A DNA stretch of 64,000 nucleotides from Arthrobacter sp. PsM3 (GTDB taxonomy: Bacteria; Actinomycetota; Actinomycetes; Actinomycetales; Micrococcaceae). Position 1 is the stretch's first letter. Each line of letters opens with the position of its first letter. The notes below the pieces were generated by a model. It saw only the letters and a list, made by a program, of their open reading frames with translations. It ran no database searches and had not been told where the DNA came from. Location of the stretch: positions 34,594-98,593 of the forward strand of contig NZ_JARUXE010000016.1 of the NCBI RefSeq assembly GCF_030433895.1. The letters run 5' to 3'. Shown here piece after piece: positions 40,477-48,321 of the stretch. The translations under genes were made by a program, and so were the position numbers.

Positions 40477-43023
40477 CTAGAGCCGGTTCACGTCCGTCAC
40501 CCGCACGACGGCCGTGCCGGTCTCGTCGGATGCCGCGAGGTCCACCTCCGCGGAGATGCCCCAGTCGTGGTTGCCGGCCGGATCCTCGAAGATCTGCCGG
40601 ACCTTCCACATCCCGGGTTCCTCGGTGATGATCAGCAGGCCCGGGCCGCGGGCGTCCGGGCCGGTGCCGATGTCGTCGTGTTCGTCGAAGTAGTCATCCA
40701 GCATGTCCTCCCAGCGCTCGGAATCCCAGCCGGATCCGGCATCGAGCTCGCCGAGGGCGGCGGCGTCCTCGTCCGCGAAGAGCTCCACGCGCCGGAACAT
40801 CTCATTGCGGACCATCACCCGGAAGGCGCGGACGTTGGAGGTCAGGGACGGCGGCGGGGGCGGGGGAGCGTCGTGCGGCGTCGGGGCCTTGCCGGAGGTG
40901 AGCTCCTCCCACTCATCGAGCAGGCTGGAGTCGACCTGGCGGACCAGTTCGCCGAGCCACGCGATCAGGTCCTCGAGGTCCTCCCGGAGGGCGTCCTGCG
41001 GGACGGTCTGCCGCAGGGCCTTGAAGCCGTCGGCAAGGTAGCGCAGCACGATGCCCTCCGAGCGCGCCAGTCCGTAGAACTGGACGAACTCCCCGAAGTT
41101 CATCGCCCGTTCGTACATGTCCCGGACCACGGACTTGGGGGCCAGTTCGAAATCACCGATCCAGGGGGCGGCCCGGCGGTAGACATCGAAGGCCTCCCCG
41201 AGGATTTCCGCGAGCGGCTGCGGGTAGGTGACCTCCTCCAGCATGGCCATACGCTGGTCGTACTCGATGCCGTCGGCCTTCATCGCGGCAATCGCCTCAC
41301 CGCGCGCCTTCTTTTGCTGCGCGGACAGGATCTGCCGGGGCTTTTCCAGCGTGGACTCAATCACGGACACCACGTCCAGGGCGTACGACGGCGACTCCGG
41401 GTCCAGCAGCTCCAGCGCCGCGAGGGCGAAGGGGGACAGCGGCTGGTTCAGGGCGAAGTTGGCCTGCAGATGGACCGTCAGACGGACCGTGCGGCCGTCC
41501 CCGCCCTGCTCCTCCGGCGGGATCCGTTCCACGACGCCGGCGGCCAGCAGCTCGCGGTAGATACCGAGGGCCCGCTTCATCAGCTGCAGCTGGGAGGAGC
41601 GCGGCTCATGGTTTTCGGTGAGCAGCCGGCGGGCGGCCTTGAACGGATCGCCAGGCCGTTCCATCAGGTTCATCAGCATCGCGTGGGTCACGGTGAAACT
41701 GGACGTGAGCGGATCCGGGACGGATTCCACAAGGCGTTTGTAGGTCGGTTCGCCCCAGGACACGAAGCCCTCGGGCGGCTTCTTCTTGACCACCTGGCGG
41801 AGCTTCTTCTGGTCGTCGCCGAACTTGGCCGTGGCCTTGGCCATCGCCCTGACGTTCTCGGTGACGTGCTCCGGGGCCTGCACCACGACCGTCCCTGCGG
41901 TGTCGTAGCCGGCCCGTCCGGCGCGTCCGGCGATCTGGTGGAATTCGCGGGAGTTCAGCAGCCGGGTGCGGACGCCGTCGTACTTGCTCAGCGCAGTGAG
42001 CAGTACGGTTCGGATGGGGACGTTGATGCCCACACCGAGGGTGTCGGTCCCGCAGATGACCTTGAGCAGCCCGGCCTGGGCGAGCTGTTCCACCAGCCGG
42101 CGGTATTTGGGCAGCATGCCGGCGTGGTGCACGCCGATGCCGTGCCGGACCAGCCGGTTGAGGGTCTTGCCGAAGCCGGCCGCGAAGCGGAACCCGGCGA
42201 TCAGCTCGGCGATTTTGTCCTTCTCCTCGCGGGTGCAGACGTTGATGCTCATCAGGTTCTGGGCCCGGTCAATTGCCTCCACCTGGCTGAAGTGCACCAC
42301 GTAGACGGGAACCTGCTTGGTGGCGAGGAGTTCCTCCAGCGTCTCGTGCACTGGCGTCTGTTCGTAGTAGTAGTGCAGCGGGATGGGCCGCTCCACCGAA
42401 CTGACGGTCGTCGTCGGGCGGCCGGTCAGCGCGGTGATGCCGGCTTCGAAGCGGCTGACGTCGCCGAGCGTGGCAGACATCAGCAGGAACTGCGCCTGCG
42501 GGAGTTCCAGCAGCGGGACCTGCCAGGCCCAGCCGCGTTGCGGGTCGGAGTAGAAGTGGAACTCGTCCATGATGACGGCGCCGAGTTCTGCGGCGGCACC
42601 CTCGCGGAGGGCGATGTTGGCCAGGATCTCCGCGGTGCAGCAGATGATCGGGGCGTCCTGGTTGACGCCGGAGTCGCCGGTGATCATACCGACGTTCTCG
42701 GCGCCGAAGATCTCGCACAGGGCGAAGAACTTCTCCGAGACGAGCGCCTTGATGGGAGCGGTGTAGTAACTGCGCTGTCCGCGCGCCATGGCCTGGAAGT
42801 GCATGGCGATGGCAACCAGGGATTTGCCGGAACCGGTGGGGGTCGCCAGGATCACGTTGGCGCCGGAGGCAAGCTCCATGATGGCCTCGTCCTGGGCGGT
42901 GTACAGGGCCAGCCCGCGGGTTTCCGTCCACTCGACGAAGCGGGTGTAGAGCTCGTCCGGGTCGAGTCCGGCGCGGCTGGGGACCCGGGCGGCCGGGGCG
43001 GGGAGCTGATCTACAAGTTTCAT
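40477..43023 (-). CDS. DEAD/DEAH-box superfamily 2 helicase with DUF3516
   Basis: An 848-residue Ski2-like helicase. Motifs: ATPTGSGKS (I), TAPIKALVSEK (Ia), MDEFHFY (II, DEFH instead of DExH), LMSATLGD (III), HHAGMLPKYR, and QIAGRAGRAGYD (VI). The C-terminal ~400 residues are the DUF3516 region found in actinobacteria, containing a proline run (PPPPPP, near 720) before the last domain. The role is probably RNA unwinding in decay or ribosome work, by analogy with Ski2/Mtr4; no partner is next to it. ATG 43021-43023 is preceded by GGTGAG. Confidence 0.9.
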   Translation of the reverse strand: MKLVDQLPAPAARVPSRAGLDPDELYTRFVEWTETRGLALYTAQDEAIMELASGANVILATPTGSGKSLVAIAMHFQAMARGQRSYYTAPIKALVSEKFFALCEIFGAENVGMITGDSGVNQDAPIICCTAEILANIALREGAAAELGAVIMDEFHFYSDPQRGWAWQVPLLELPQAQFLLMSATLGDVSRFEAGITALTGRPTTTVSSVERPIPLHYYYEQTPVHETLEELLATKQVPVYVVHFSQVEAIDRAQNLMSINVCTREEKDKIAELIAGFRFAAGFGKTLNRLVRHGIGVHHAGMLPKYRRLVEQLAQAGLLKVICGTDTLGVGINVPIRTVLLTALSKYDGVRTRLLNSREFHQIAGRAGRAGYDTAGTVVVQAPEHVTENVRAMAKATAKFGDDQKKLRQVVKKKPPEGFVSWGEPTYKRLVESVPDPLTSSFTVTHAMLMNLMERPGDPFKAARRLLTENHEPRSSQLQLMKRALGIYRELLAAGVVERIPPEEQGGDGRTVRLTVHLQANFALNQPLSPFALAALELLDPESPSYALDVVSVIESTLEKPRQILSAQQKKARGEAIAAMKADGIEYDQRMAMLEEVTYPQPLAEILGEAFDVYRRAAPWIGDFELAPKSVVRDMYERAMNFGEFVQFYGLARSEGIVLRYLADGFKALRQTVPQDALREDLEDLIAWLGELVRQVDSSLLDEWEELTSGKAPTPHDAPPPPPPSLTSNVRAFRVMVRNEMFRRVELFADEDAAALGELDAGSGWDSERWEDMLDDYFDEHDDIGTGPDARGPGLLIITEEPGMWKVRQIFEDPAGNHDWGISAEVDLAASDETGTAVVRVTDVNRL

Positions 43024-43141
43024 TGCTCACCAGCTTAGTGGCCGGCGCCGGGGCGGTAGGGGCGCCCGCCCCCTGCGCCGTGGTTCCGTGCGGGGTTAGG
43101 CTTCGTACTTCGCATCGTTGGCCGGTGAGGGGAGGACAGCA

Positions 43142-43921
43142 GTGAAATGGGATCCCGCCAAGTACGTGCAGTTCGGAGACTACCGGGACAGGCCGTACTT
43201 TGACCTGACGGCCCGGGTCCATGCGGACGCTCCCCGGCACGTCGTCGATCTTGGCTGCGGCCCCGGGAACCTGACAGCCACCCTTGCCGAGCGCTGGCCC
43301 GGGGCGAAGATCACGGGCCTGGATTCCTCAGCGGAGATGCTGGCCCGGTCCGCGGTCCATACCGACCGGCTGCCCAATCTCGCCTTCGGCCAGGCGGACA
43401 TCGCCCACTGGATGCCCTCGGAGGAGACCGACGTCGTGGTGACCAACGCGGCCCTGCAGTGGGTTCCCGGCCACCGGAACATGCTGAAGGGGTGGCTTGC
43501 CGCGCTCAAACCCGGCGCTTGGTTCGCCCTGCAGGTGCCCGGCAACTTCAACGCGCCCTCGCACACGCTGATGCGCGGCCTCGCGGAGTCCGGGGCGTGG
43601 GCCGGCCGCCTCGCCGGCGTGCTGCGCCATGACGACGTCGTGGGCGGGCCGGAGGACTACCTGGACATCATGCTCGACGCCGGCTGCGACGCGGACGCGT
43701 GGGAGAGCACCTACTGCCAGCTCCTCCACGGCACGAACCCCGTGCTGGAGTGGGTCCGCGGCACGGGACTCCGGCCGGTGCTCGCCGCCCTGTCCGCCGA
43801 GGACGCCCGGGATTTTGAAGCAGAATACTCAGCGCGGCTCGCCGTGGCCTACCCGGCCGGCCCGCATGGCACGGTGTTTCCGTTCCGCCGGGTCTTCGCT
43901 GTGGCCCGCAAGCGGGAATGA
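43142..43921 (+). CDS. tam: Trans-aconitate 2-methyltransferase
   Basis: A 259-residue SAM-dependent methyltransferase. Motif I VVDLGCGPGNLTATLAERWP, motif II GLDSSAEML and the VVTNAALQWVPGH block match Tam. The enzyme methylates trans-aconitate, a by-product inhibitor of the citric acid cycle. GTG 43142 has a strong GGGGAGG site; the opening MKWDPAKYVQFGDYRDRPY is characteristic of Tam and supports this start. It is divergent from the helicase gene. Confidence 0.9.
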   Translation: MKWDPAKYVQFGDYRDRPYFDLTARVHADAPRHVVDLGCGPGNLTATLAERWPGAKITGLDSSAEMLARSAVHTDRLPNLAFGQADIAHWMPSEETDVVVTNAALQWVPGHRNMLKGWLAALKPGAWFALQVPGNFNAPSHTLMRGLAESGAWAGRLAGVLRHDDVVGGPEDYLDIMLDAGCDADAWESTYCQLLHGTNPVLEWVRGTGLRPVLAALSAEDARDFEAEYSARLAVAYPAGPHGTVFPFRRVFAVARKRE

Positions 43922-44096
43922 CCCCCCGGCCGGCACCTCAGGACCGGCACCCAGGCCGGCAGCAGGACCGGCGACAGGGCCGGACACCGCATGACAACAA
44001 AGCAGTGTGTGATCGTGCTTACAATGACGAAGCAGCGTGGGGGCGGCTGTCTTTGACGAATCTGGATCTGTGCCCTGGTCCAGCGATGGAGGTTTA

Positions 44097-45824
44097 GTGC
44101 TTATTGGCCTGATGGGCCGGCAGTTGGCCGCCCACAAAGGGACCGTACTGGCCATCGTCGTCCTGCAGCTCGTGCAGACCACGGCCAACCTGCTCCTCCC
44201 CACCCTGAACGCGGCCATCATCGACGACGGGATCGTTGGCGGCAACGTGCCGCAGATCCTGAACCTGGGGTCCTGGATGGCCGCGATCGCCGGGGTGCAG
44301 GTCGCGGCGGCGGCCGCCGCAGGGTACCTGGGCGCGGTGGTGGCCATGGAGGTCGGCCGGCAGCTGCGCGAGGAGATGTTTGCCAAAGTGCAGGCCATGT
44401 CCTCGCAGGAAGTCGGCGCGTTCGGCCCCGCCAGCCTGCTGACCAGGGCCACCAACGACGTCGCGCAGATCCAGAACCTTGCGGTCCTCGTGTTCACGAT
44501 GCTCGTCGCCGCGCCCGCCATCTTCGTCGGCGGCATCGTGCTGGCCCTGCAGCAGGACGTCGCCTTGTCCGCCATCGTGGTCGCCGTGATTCCGGTGCTG
44601 GCGGTCATCATGTTCCTGATCGTGCGCCGCCTCGTTCCGCTCTACCGGCAGGGCCAGAAGCTCGTCGACCGGGTCAGCCGGGTGTTGCGTGAGCAGATCG
44701 TCGGAGCCAACGTCATCCGCGGCTTTGTCCGCCAGGGGCACGAAATCCGCCGCTTCCAGGGGGTCAACAGGGCCCTGACGCAGAACAACCTGCGGTCCGC
44801 GCTGCTGGTCGCCGGCATGATGCCGCTGATCATGCTCGTCGTTAACCTGTCCTCTGTTGGTGTGGTCTGGTTCGGCGGGCACCGGATCCAGTCCGGGGAG
44901 ATGCGGCTGGGTGCATTGACGGCGTTCATCGCCTACATCCTGCAGATCCTGATCGCGATCATGATGGCGATGTACGTCTTTATGACGGCGCCCCGCGCGG
45001 CCGCCTGCGCGGAGCGGGTACAGGCGGTCCTCGACACGGCCCCCGGGATCACTGACGGTCCGGGCGGCGCCACGCCCGAGGGCAACGCCGTAGAATTCCG
45101 GAACGTCTCCTTCGCGTACCCGGGCGCCGAGTACCCGGTCCTCGACGGCATCAGCTTCACGGCCGTTCCCGGGACGGTGACCGCGGTCATCGGCGCCACC
45201 GGCAGCGGCAAGACCACCCTGCTGAACCTGCTGCCACGCTTCCTGGCGGCCACCGGCGGCGAGATCAGGGTTGGCGGCTGCGAGGTGCGCGGCATGCCCC
45301 TGGACACGCTGCGGAGCCTGATCGCCGTCGTTCCCCAGCATTCCTATCTATTCTCCGGGACGCTCGCCGAGAACCTGAGGATGGCGGCCCCCGCGGCGAC
45401 GGACCAGGACCTCTGGCGCGTCCTGGCCAGCGCGCAGGCCGCGGATTTTGTCAGGAAACTGCCGCAGGGGCTGGACGCGCCGGTGAACCAGGGCGGCACG
45501 AACTTTTCCGGCGGCCAGCGGCAGCGCCTGTGCATCGCGCGCGCGTTGCTCCGCGAGGCGCCCGTGTACCTGTTCGACGACAGTTTCTCGGCGCTGGACT
45601 ACGGCACCGACTACCGGCTCCGGGAGGCGATGCGGCCGCTGCTGCGTACCGCCACCGTACTGATCGTCGCTGAACGGATCGCTACGATCGTGGACGCCGG
45701 GCTGATCCTGCTCCTTGAAGACGGCCGGATCGTGGCGCAGGGGACACACCAGCAACTGATGGAGTCATCGCACGGCTACCGGGAGATCGCCGCCTCCCAG
45801 CTCGTCCTGGAGGAGACCCTGTGA
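44097..45824 (+). CDS. ABC exporter half-transporter, degenerate-site subunit
   Basis: A 575-residue type IV ABC exporter: six-helix membrane domain (about 10-310) then ATPase (about 335-570). Walker A is GATGSGKTT and the signature FSGGQRQR is good, but the Walker B is YLFDDS: aspartate replaces the catalytic glutamate, which marks the non-hydrolysing site of a heterodimer. GTG 44097 has GGAGG upstream; the open frame before it is not translated. It overlaps the next gene as GTGA. Members of this pair group export drugs or lipids; the substrate is unknown. Confidence 0.9.
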   Translation: MLIGLMGRQLAAHKGTVLAIVVLQLVQTTANLLLPTLNAAIIDDGIVGGNVPQILNLGSWMAAIAGVQVAAAAAAGYLGAVVAMEVGRQLREEMFAKVQAMSSQEVGAFGPASLLTRATNDVAQIQNLAVLVFTMLVAAPAIFVGGIVLALQQDVALSAIVVAVIPVLAVIMFLIVRRLVPLYRQGQKLVDRVSRVLREQIVGANVIRGFVRQGHEIRRFQGVNRALTQNNLRSALLVAGMMPLIMLVVNLSSVGVVWFGGHRIQSGEMRLGALTAFIAYILQILIAIMMAMYVFMTAPRAAACAERVQAVLDTAPGITDGPGGATPEGNAVEFRNVSFAYPGAEYPVLDGISFTAVPGTVTAVIGATGSGKTTLLNLLPRFLAATGGEIRVGGCEVRGMPLDTLRSLIAVVPQHSYLFSGTLAENLRMAAPAATDQDLWRVLASAQAADFVRKLPQGLDAPVNQGGTNFSGGQRQRLCIARALLREAPVYLFDDSFSALDYGTDYRLREAMRPLLRTATVLIVAERIATIVDAGLILLLEDGRIVAQGTHQQLMESSHGYREIAASQLVLEETL

Positions 45825-47842
45825 CCCCGGAACAGTCGCTCGAAACCGGGACCGCCGCCGCCCGCGCCGCCCGCGACGCCAGAGACCAGCCGCTGGTGGA
45901 CGCCCCGTCCGGCGGACGCAGCGAAGCCCTCCCGGGGGTGCCTGCCGAGGAGCCCCCGAAGGGCGGCCGGTTCCGCTGGCGGACCGCCGGACGGCTGCTC
46001 AGACTGCTCCGGCCCTCGAATTGGCGGATGGCCGGCGTCATCGCCGCCACCTGCGCCTTCGTGACGCTCAACGTGGCGGCACCGAAAGTCCTGGGTGACG
46101 CCACCGACGTCGTCGTCGAGGGCGTGGTGGGGGGATCCTTCAACCAGGAAAAACTGGCTGCGCTGCTGGCGGCGGTCTCCGTCATGTATCTGGGGGCCTC
46201 CGTCTTCAGCTGGGTCCAGGGGACCCTGACGGCCGTTGCCGTGCAGCGGCTGGGCTACGGGCTGCGGGCCTCGGTGGAGGAAAAACTGCACGTCCTGCCG
46301 TCCGGCCATTTTGACGTCCAGCACCGCGGGGACGTGCTGAGCCGCGCCACCAACGACGTCGACAACATCGCGCAGGCCCTCAACCAGCTCCTCAACCAGC
46401 TCATCCTGTCGCTGCTGATGCTCTCCGGAGCGCTGGCCATGATGCTGTGGCTCTCACCGGTCCTGGCCCTGATCGCGCTGGTTTCCGTCCCGGTGTCCAC
46501 CTTCATCACCGTCCTGGTGGCCCGGAAATCCTCGGTCCACTTCACCGAGCAGTGGGGGAGCACGGGGGAGCTGCACGCGCAGCTGGAGGAGTTCTTCACC
46601 GGCCACGAAGTCGTCAAGGCCTTCGGCCGGCAGGAGGCAGCCACCGCCAGGTTCAAGGCCGGCAACGACAAACTCTGCCGGGCCAGTGCCCGCGCGCAAT
46701 ACGTGTCCGGCGTCGTGCAGCCCCTGATGGTTTTTGTGTCCAACCTCAACTACATCGCCGTGGCCGTTGTCGGTGCGCTCCAGGTCCTCGCCGGCGCCAT
46801 GACCATCGGCGGACTTCAGGCCTTCATCCAGTTCAGCCGGCTCTTCAGCCAGCCGATGGGGCAGATCGGCGGCATGCTGACCCTCATGCAGTCCTGCCTC
46901 GTCTCGGCGGGCCGGGTCTTCGAACTCCTGGACGCGCCGGAGATCCCGGCTGAGGTCCCGACCGAGGCTGCCGGGGGCACGGCCCCGTCACCAGCTGTTG
47001 GTTCCCCCGAAGCCGGCGCAGCCGCTACCGCCGGTGCAGCCGCAGCCGCCGGCCGGGTTGCAGGGCCAGCCGCTGCCGCCGGCCGGGTTGCCTTCGAGCA
47101 CGTCAGCTTCGGCTATTACCCGGGCTCACCCGTGGTCAAGGACCTCTGCTTTGCCGTGGAACCCGGGCAGACCGTCGCGATCGTCGGCCAGACCGGTGCC
47201 GGGAAGACCACCGTGGTGAACCTCCTGATGCGCTTCTACGAACCGGACTCCGGCCTGATCACCGTCGACGGCCAGGACACCGCGGAGCTGACCCGGGACG
47301 AACTGCGCTCCAATTTCGGCACGGTGCTGCAGGACACCTGGCTGTTCACCGGCACCATCCGGGACAACATCGAATACGGACGCCCCGGCGCCGACGACGC
47401 CGCGGTCACGGCCGCCGCGCAGGCCAGCCACGTGCACCAGTTCGTCCGGGCCCTGCCCGGCGGGTACGCGACGATGCTCGGCAACGACGGCGATTCGCTG
47501 AGCCGCGGCCAGCGCCAGCTCATCTCGATCGCACGGGCCCAATTGGCCGGGCGCAACATCCTCGTCCTCGACGAGGCGACCAGCTCGGTGGACAGCCGCA
47601 CCGAAGTGCAAATCCGGCAGGCCATGCACCGGCTACGGCAGGGGCGCACCAGCTTCGTCATTGCCCACCGCTTGTCCACCGTCCGGGACGCTGATCTAAT
47701 TCTGGTCATGGACCAGGGACGGATCGTTGAGCAGGGGACCCACCAGCAACTGATAAATAGGGGTGGACTTTACCGGAAACTGTATGAGGCGCAGTTCGCC
47801 CGCCGCGAACAACCCAAGCATGCCCAGGAGCCCGTACAGTGA
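45821..47842 (+). CDS. ABC exporter half-transporter, catalytic subunit
   Basis: A 673-residue partner of the preceding subunit. A ~60-residue cytoplasmic N-terminal tail precedes six helices. The linker before the ATPase (about residues 375-425) is an Ala/Gly-rich insertion with repeated AAGRVAGPAAAAGRVA-like units. Walker A is GQTGAGKTT and Walker B LVLDEA with intact glutamate; the signature is LSRGQ rather than LSGGQ. This is the expected asymmetry of a heterodimeric exporter. It overlaps both neighbours by 4 bases (GTGA). Confidence 0.9.
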   Translation: MTPEQSLETGTAAARAARDARDQPLVDAPSGGRSEALPGVPAEEPPKGGRFRWRTAGRLLRLLRPSNWRMAGVIAATCAFVTLNVAAPKVLGDATDVVVEGVVGGSFNQEKLAALLAAVSVMYLGASVFSWVQGTLTAVAVQRLGYGLRASVEEKLHVLPSGHFDVQHRGDVLSRATNDVDNIAQALNQLLNQLILSLLMLSGALAMMLWLSPVLALIALVSVPVSTFITVLVARKSSVHFTEQWGSTGELHAQLEEFFTGHEVVKAFGRQEAATARFKAGNDKLCRASARAQYVSGVVQPLMVFVSNLNYIAVAVVGALQVLAGAMTIGGLQAFIQFSRLFSQPMGQIGGMLTLMQSCLVSAGRVFELLDAPEIPAEVPTEAAGGTAPSPAVGSPEAGAAATAGAAAAAGRVAGPAAAAGRVAFEHVSFGYYPGSPVVKDLCFAVEPGQTVAIVGQTGAGKTTVVNLLMRFYEPDSGLITVDGQDTAELTRDELRSNFGTVLQDTWLFTGTIRDNIEYGRPGADDAAVTAAAQASHVHQFVRALPGGYATMLGNDGDSLSRGQRQLISIARAQLAGRNILVLDEATSSVDSRTEVQIRQAMHRLRQGRTSFVIAHRLSTVRDADLILVMDQGRIVEQGTHQQLINRGGLYRKLYEAQFARREQPKHAQEPVQ

Positions 47843-48231
47843 CACCCACCGAAACCTCAATCGCGCCGTTCCCCGGCACTTGGCGGCCCAATCCCGGCAG
47901 CTCCGTCCCGCTGTTTGAACAGCTCCGGCTCAACATCATTGAACGGGCTGACAACGGGACCCTGGCGCCCGGGACCAGGCTCCCCGCCGTCCGGAGCCTG
48001 GCCGGTGAGCTGGGGGTCGCCCCCCATACGGTGGCCCGCGCCTACAAGGAACTCGAGGCCGCCGGGGTCGTGGTGACCCGGGGCCGGAACGGGACGGTAG
48101 TGTGCGCCCGGGACGAGGCCTGGAGCTCGCTTTCCGCTGCCGCCGCTGAGTTCGCCGCCGCGGCGAAGGCCCGCGGCGCCAGCTTCGCCGAGGCCGTGCA
48201 GCTGCTCGCCGCCGCGTACGACCGCGAGTAG
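47839..48231 (+). CDS. GntR-family (YtrA-type) regulator of the ABC exporter
   Basis: A 130-residue protein: a winged helix (about residues 20-90, VPLFEQLRLNIIERADNGTL and PHTVARAYKELEAAG) followed by a short helical dimerisation tail, the YtrA subfamily pattern. YtrA-type regulators usually lie in the operon of the ABC transporter they repress. Its GTG overlaps the exporter stop by 4 bases, which supports this. No operator in front of 44097 was identified with confidence. Confidence 0.88.
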   Translation: MTPTETSIAPFPGTWRPNPGSSVPLFEQLRLNIIERADNGTLAPGTRLPAVRSLAGELGVAPHTVARAYKELEAAGVVVTRGRNGTVVCARDEAWSSLSAAAAEFAAAAKARGASFAEAVQLLAAAYDRE

Positions 48232-48291
48232 CGGAGGCGGTCGCATACCGGGCGGCGTTTGCCGGCCGGGAGCACGCCGGGGAATGGAAGT

Positions 48292-48307
48292 TCGAAGAAG
48301 TTTTCGA
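48292..48307. promoter_or_regulatory. LexA (SOS) box candidate upstream of uvrA
   Basis: TCGAAGAAGTTTTCGA matches the actinobacterial SOS consensus TCGAAC-N4-GTTCGA at 10 of 12 fixed positions. It sits immediately upstream of TAGCAT (48309-48314), the likely -10 of uvrA, where bound LexA would block polymerase. Confidence 0.6.
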
Positions 48308-48321
48308 TTAGCATTGGTAGC

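Noticed and set aside
40567..43038. An 823-codon open frame opposite the DUF3516 helicase
   Set aside because: It is an antisense shadow; the composition is Gly/Val/Arg/Asp-rich, and all helicase motifs are on the minus strand.
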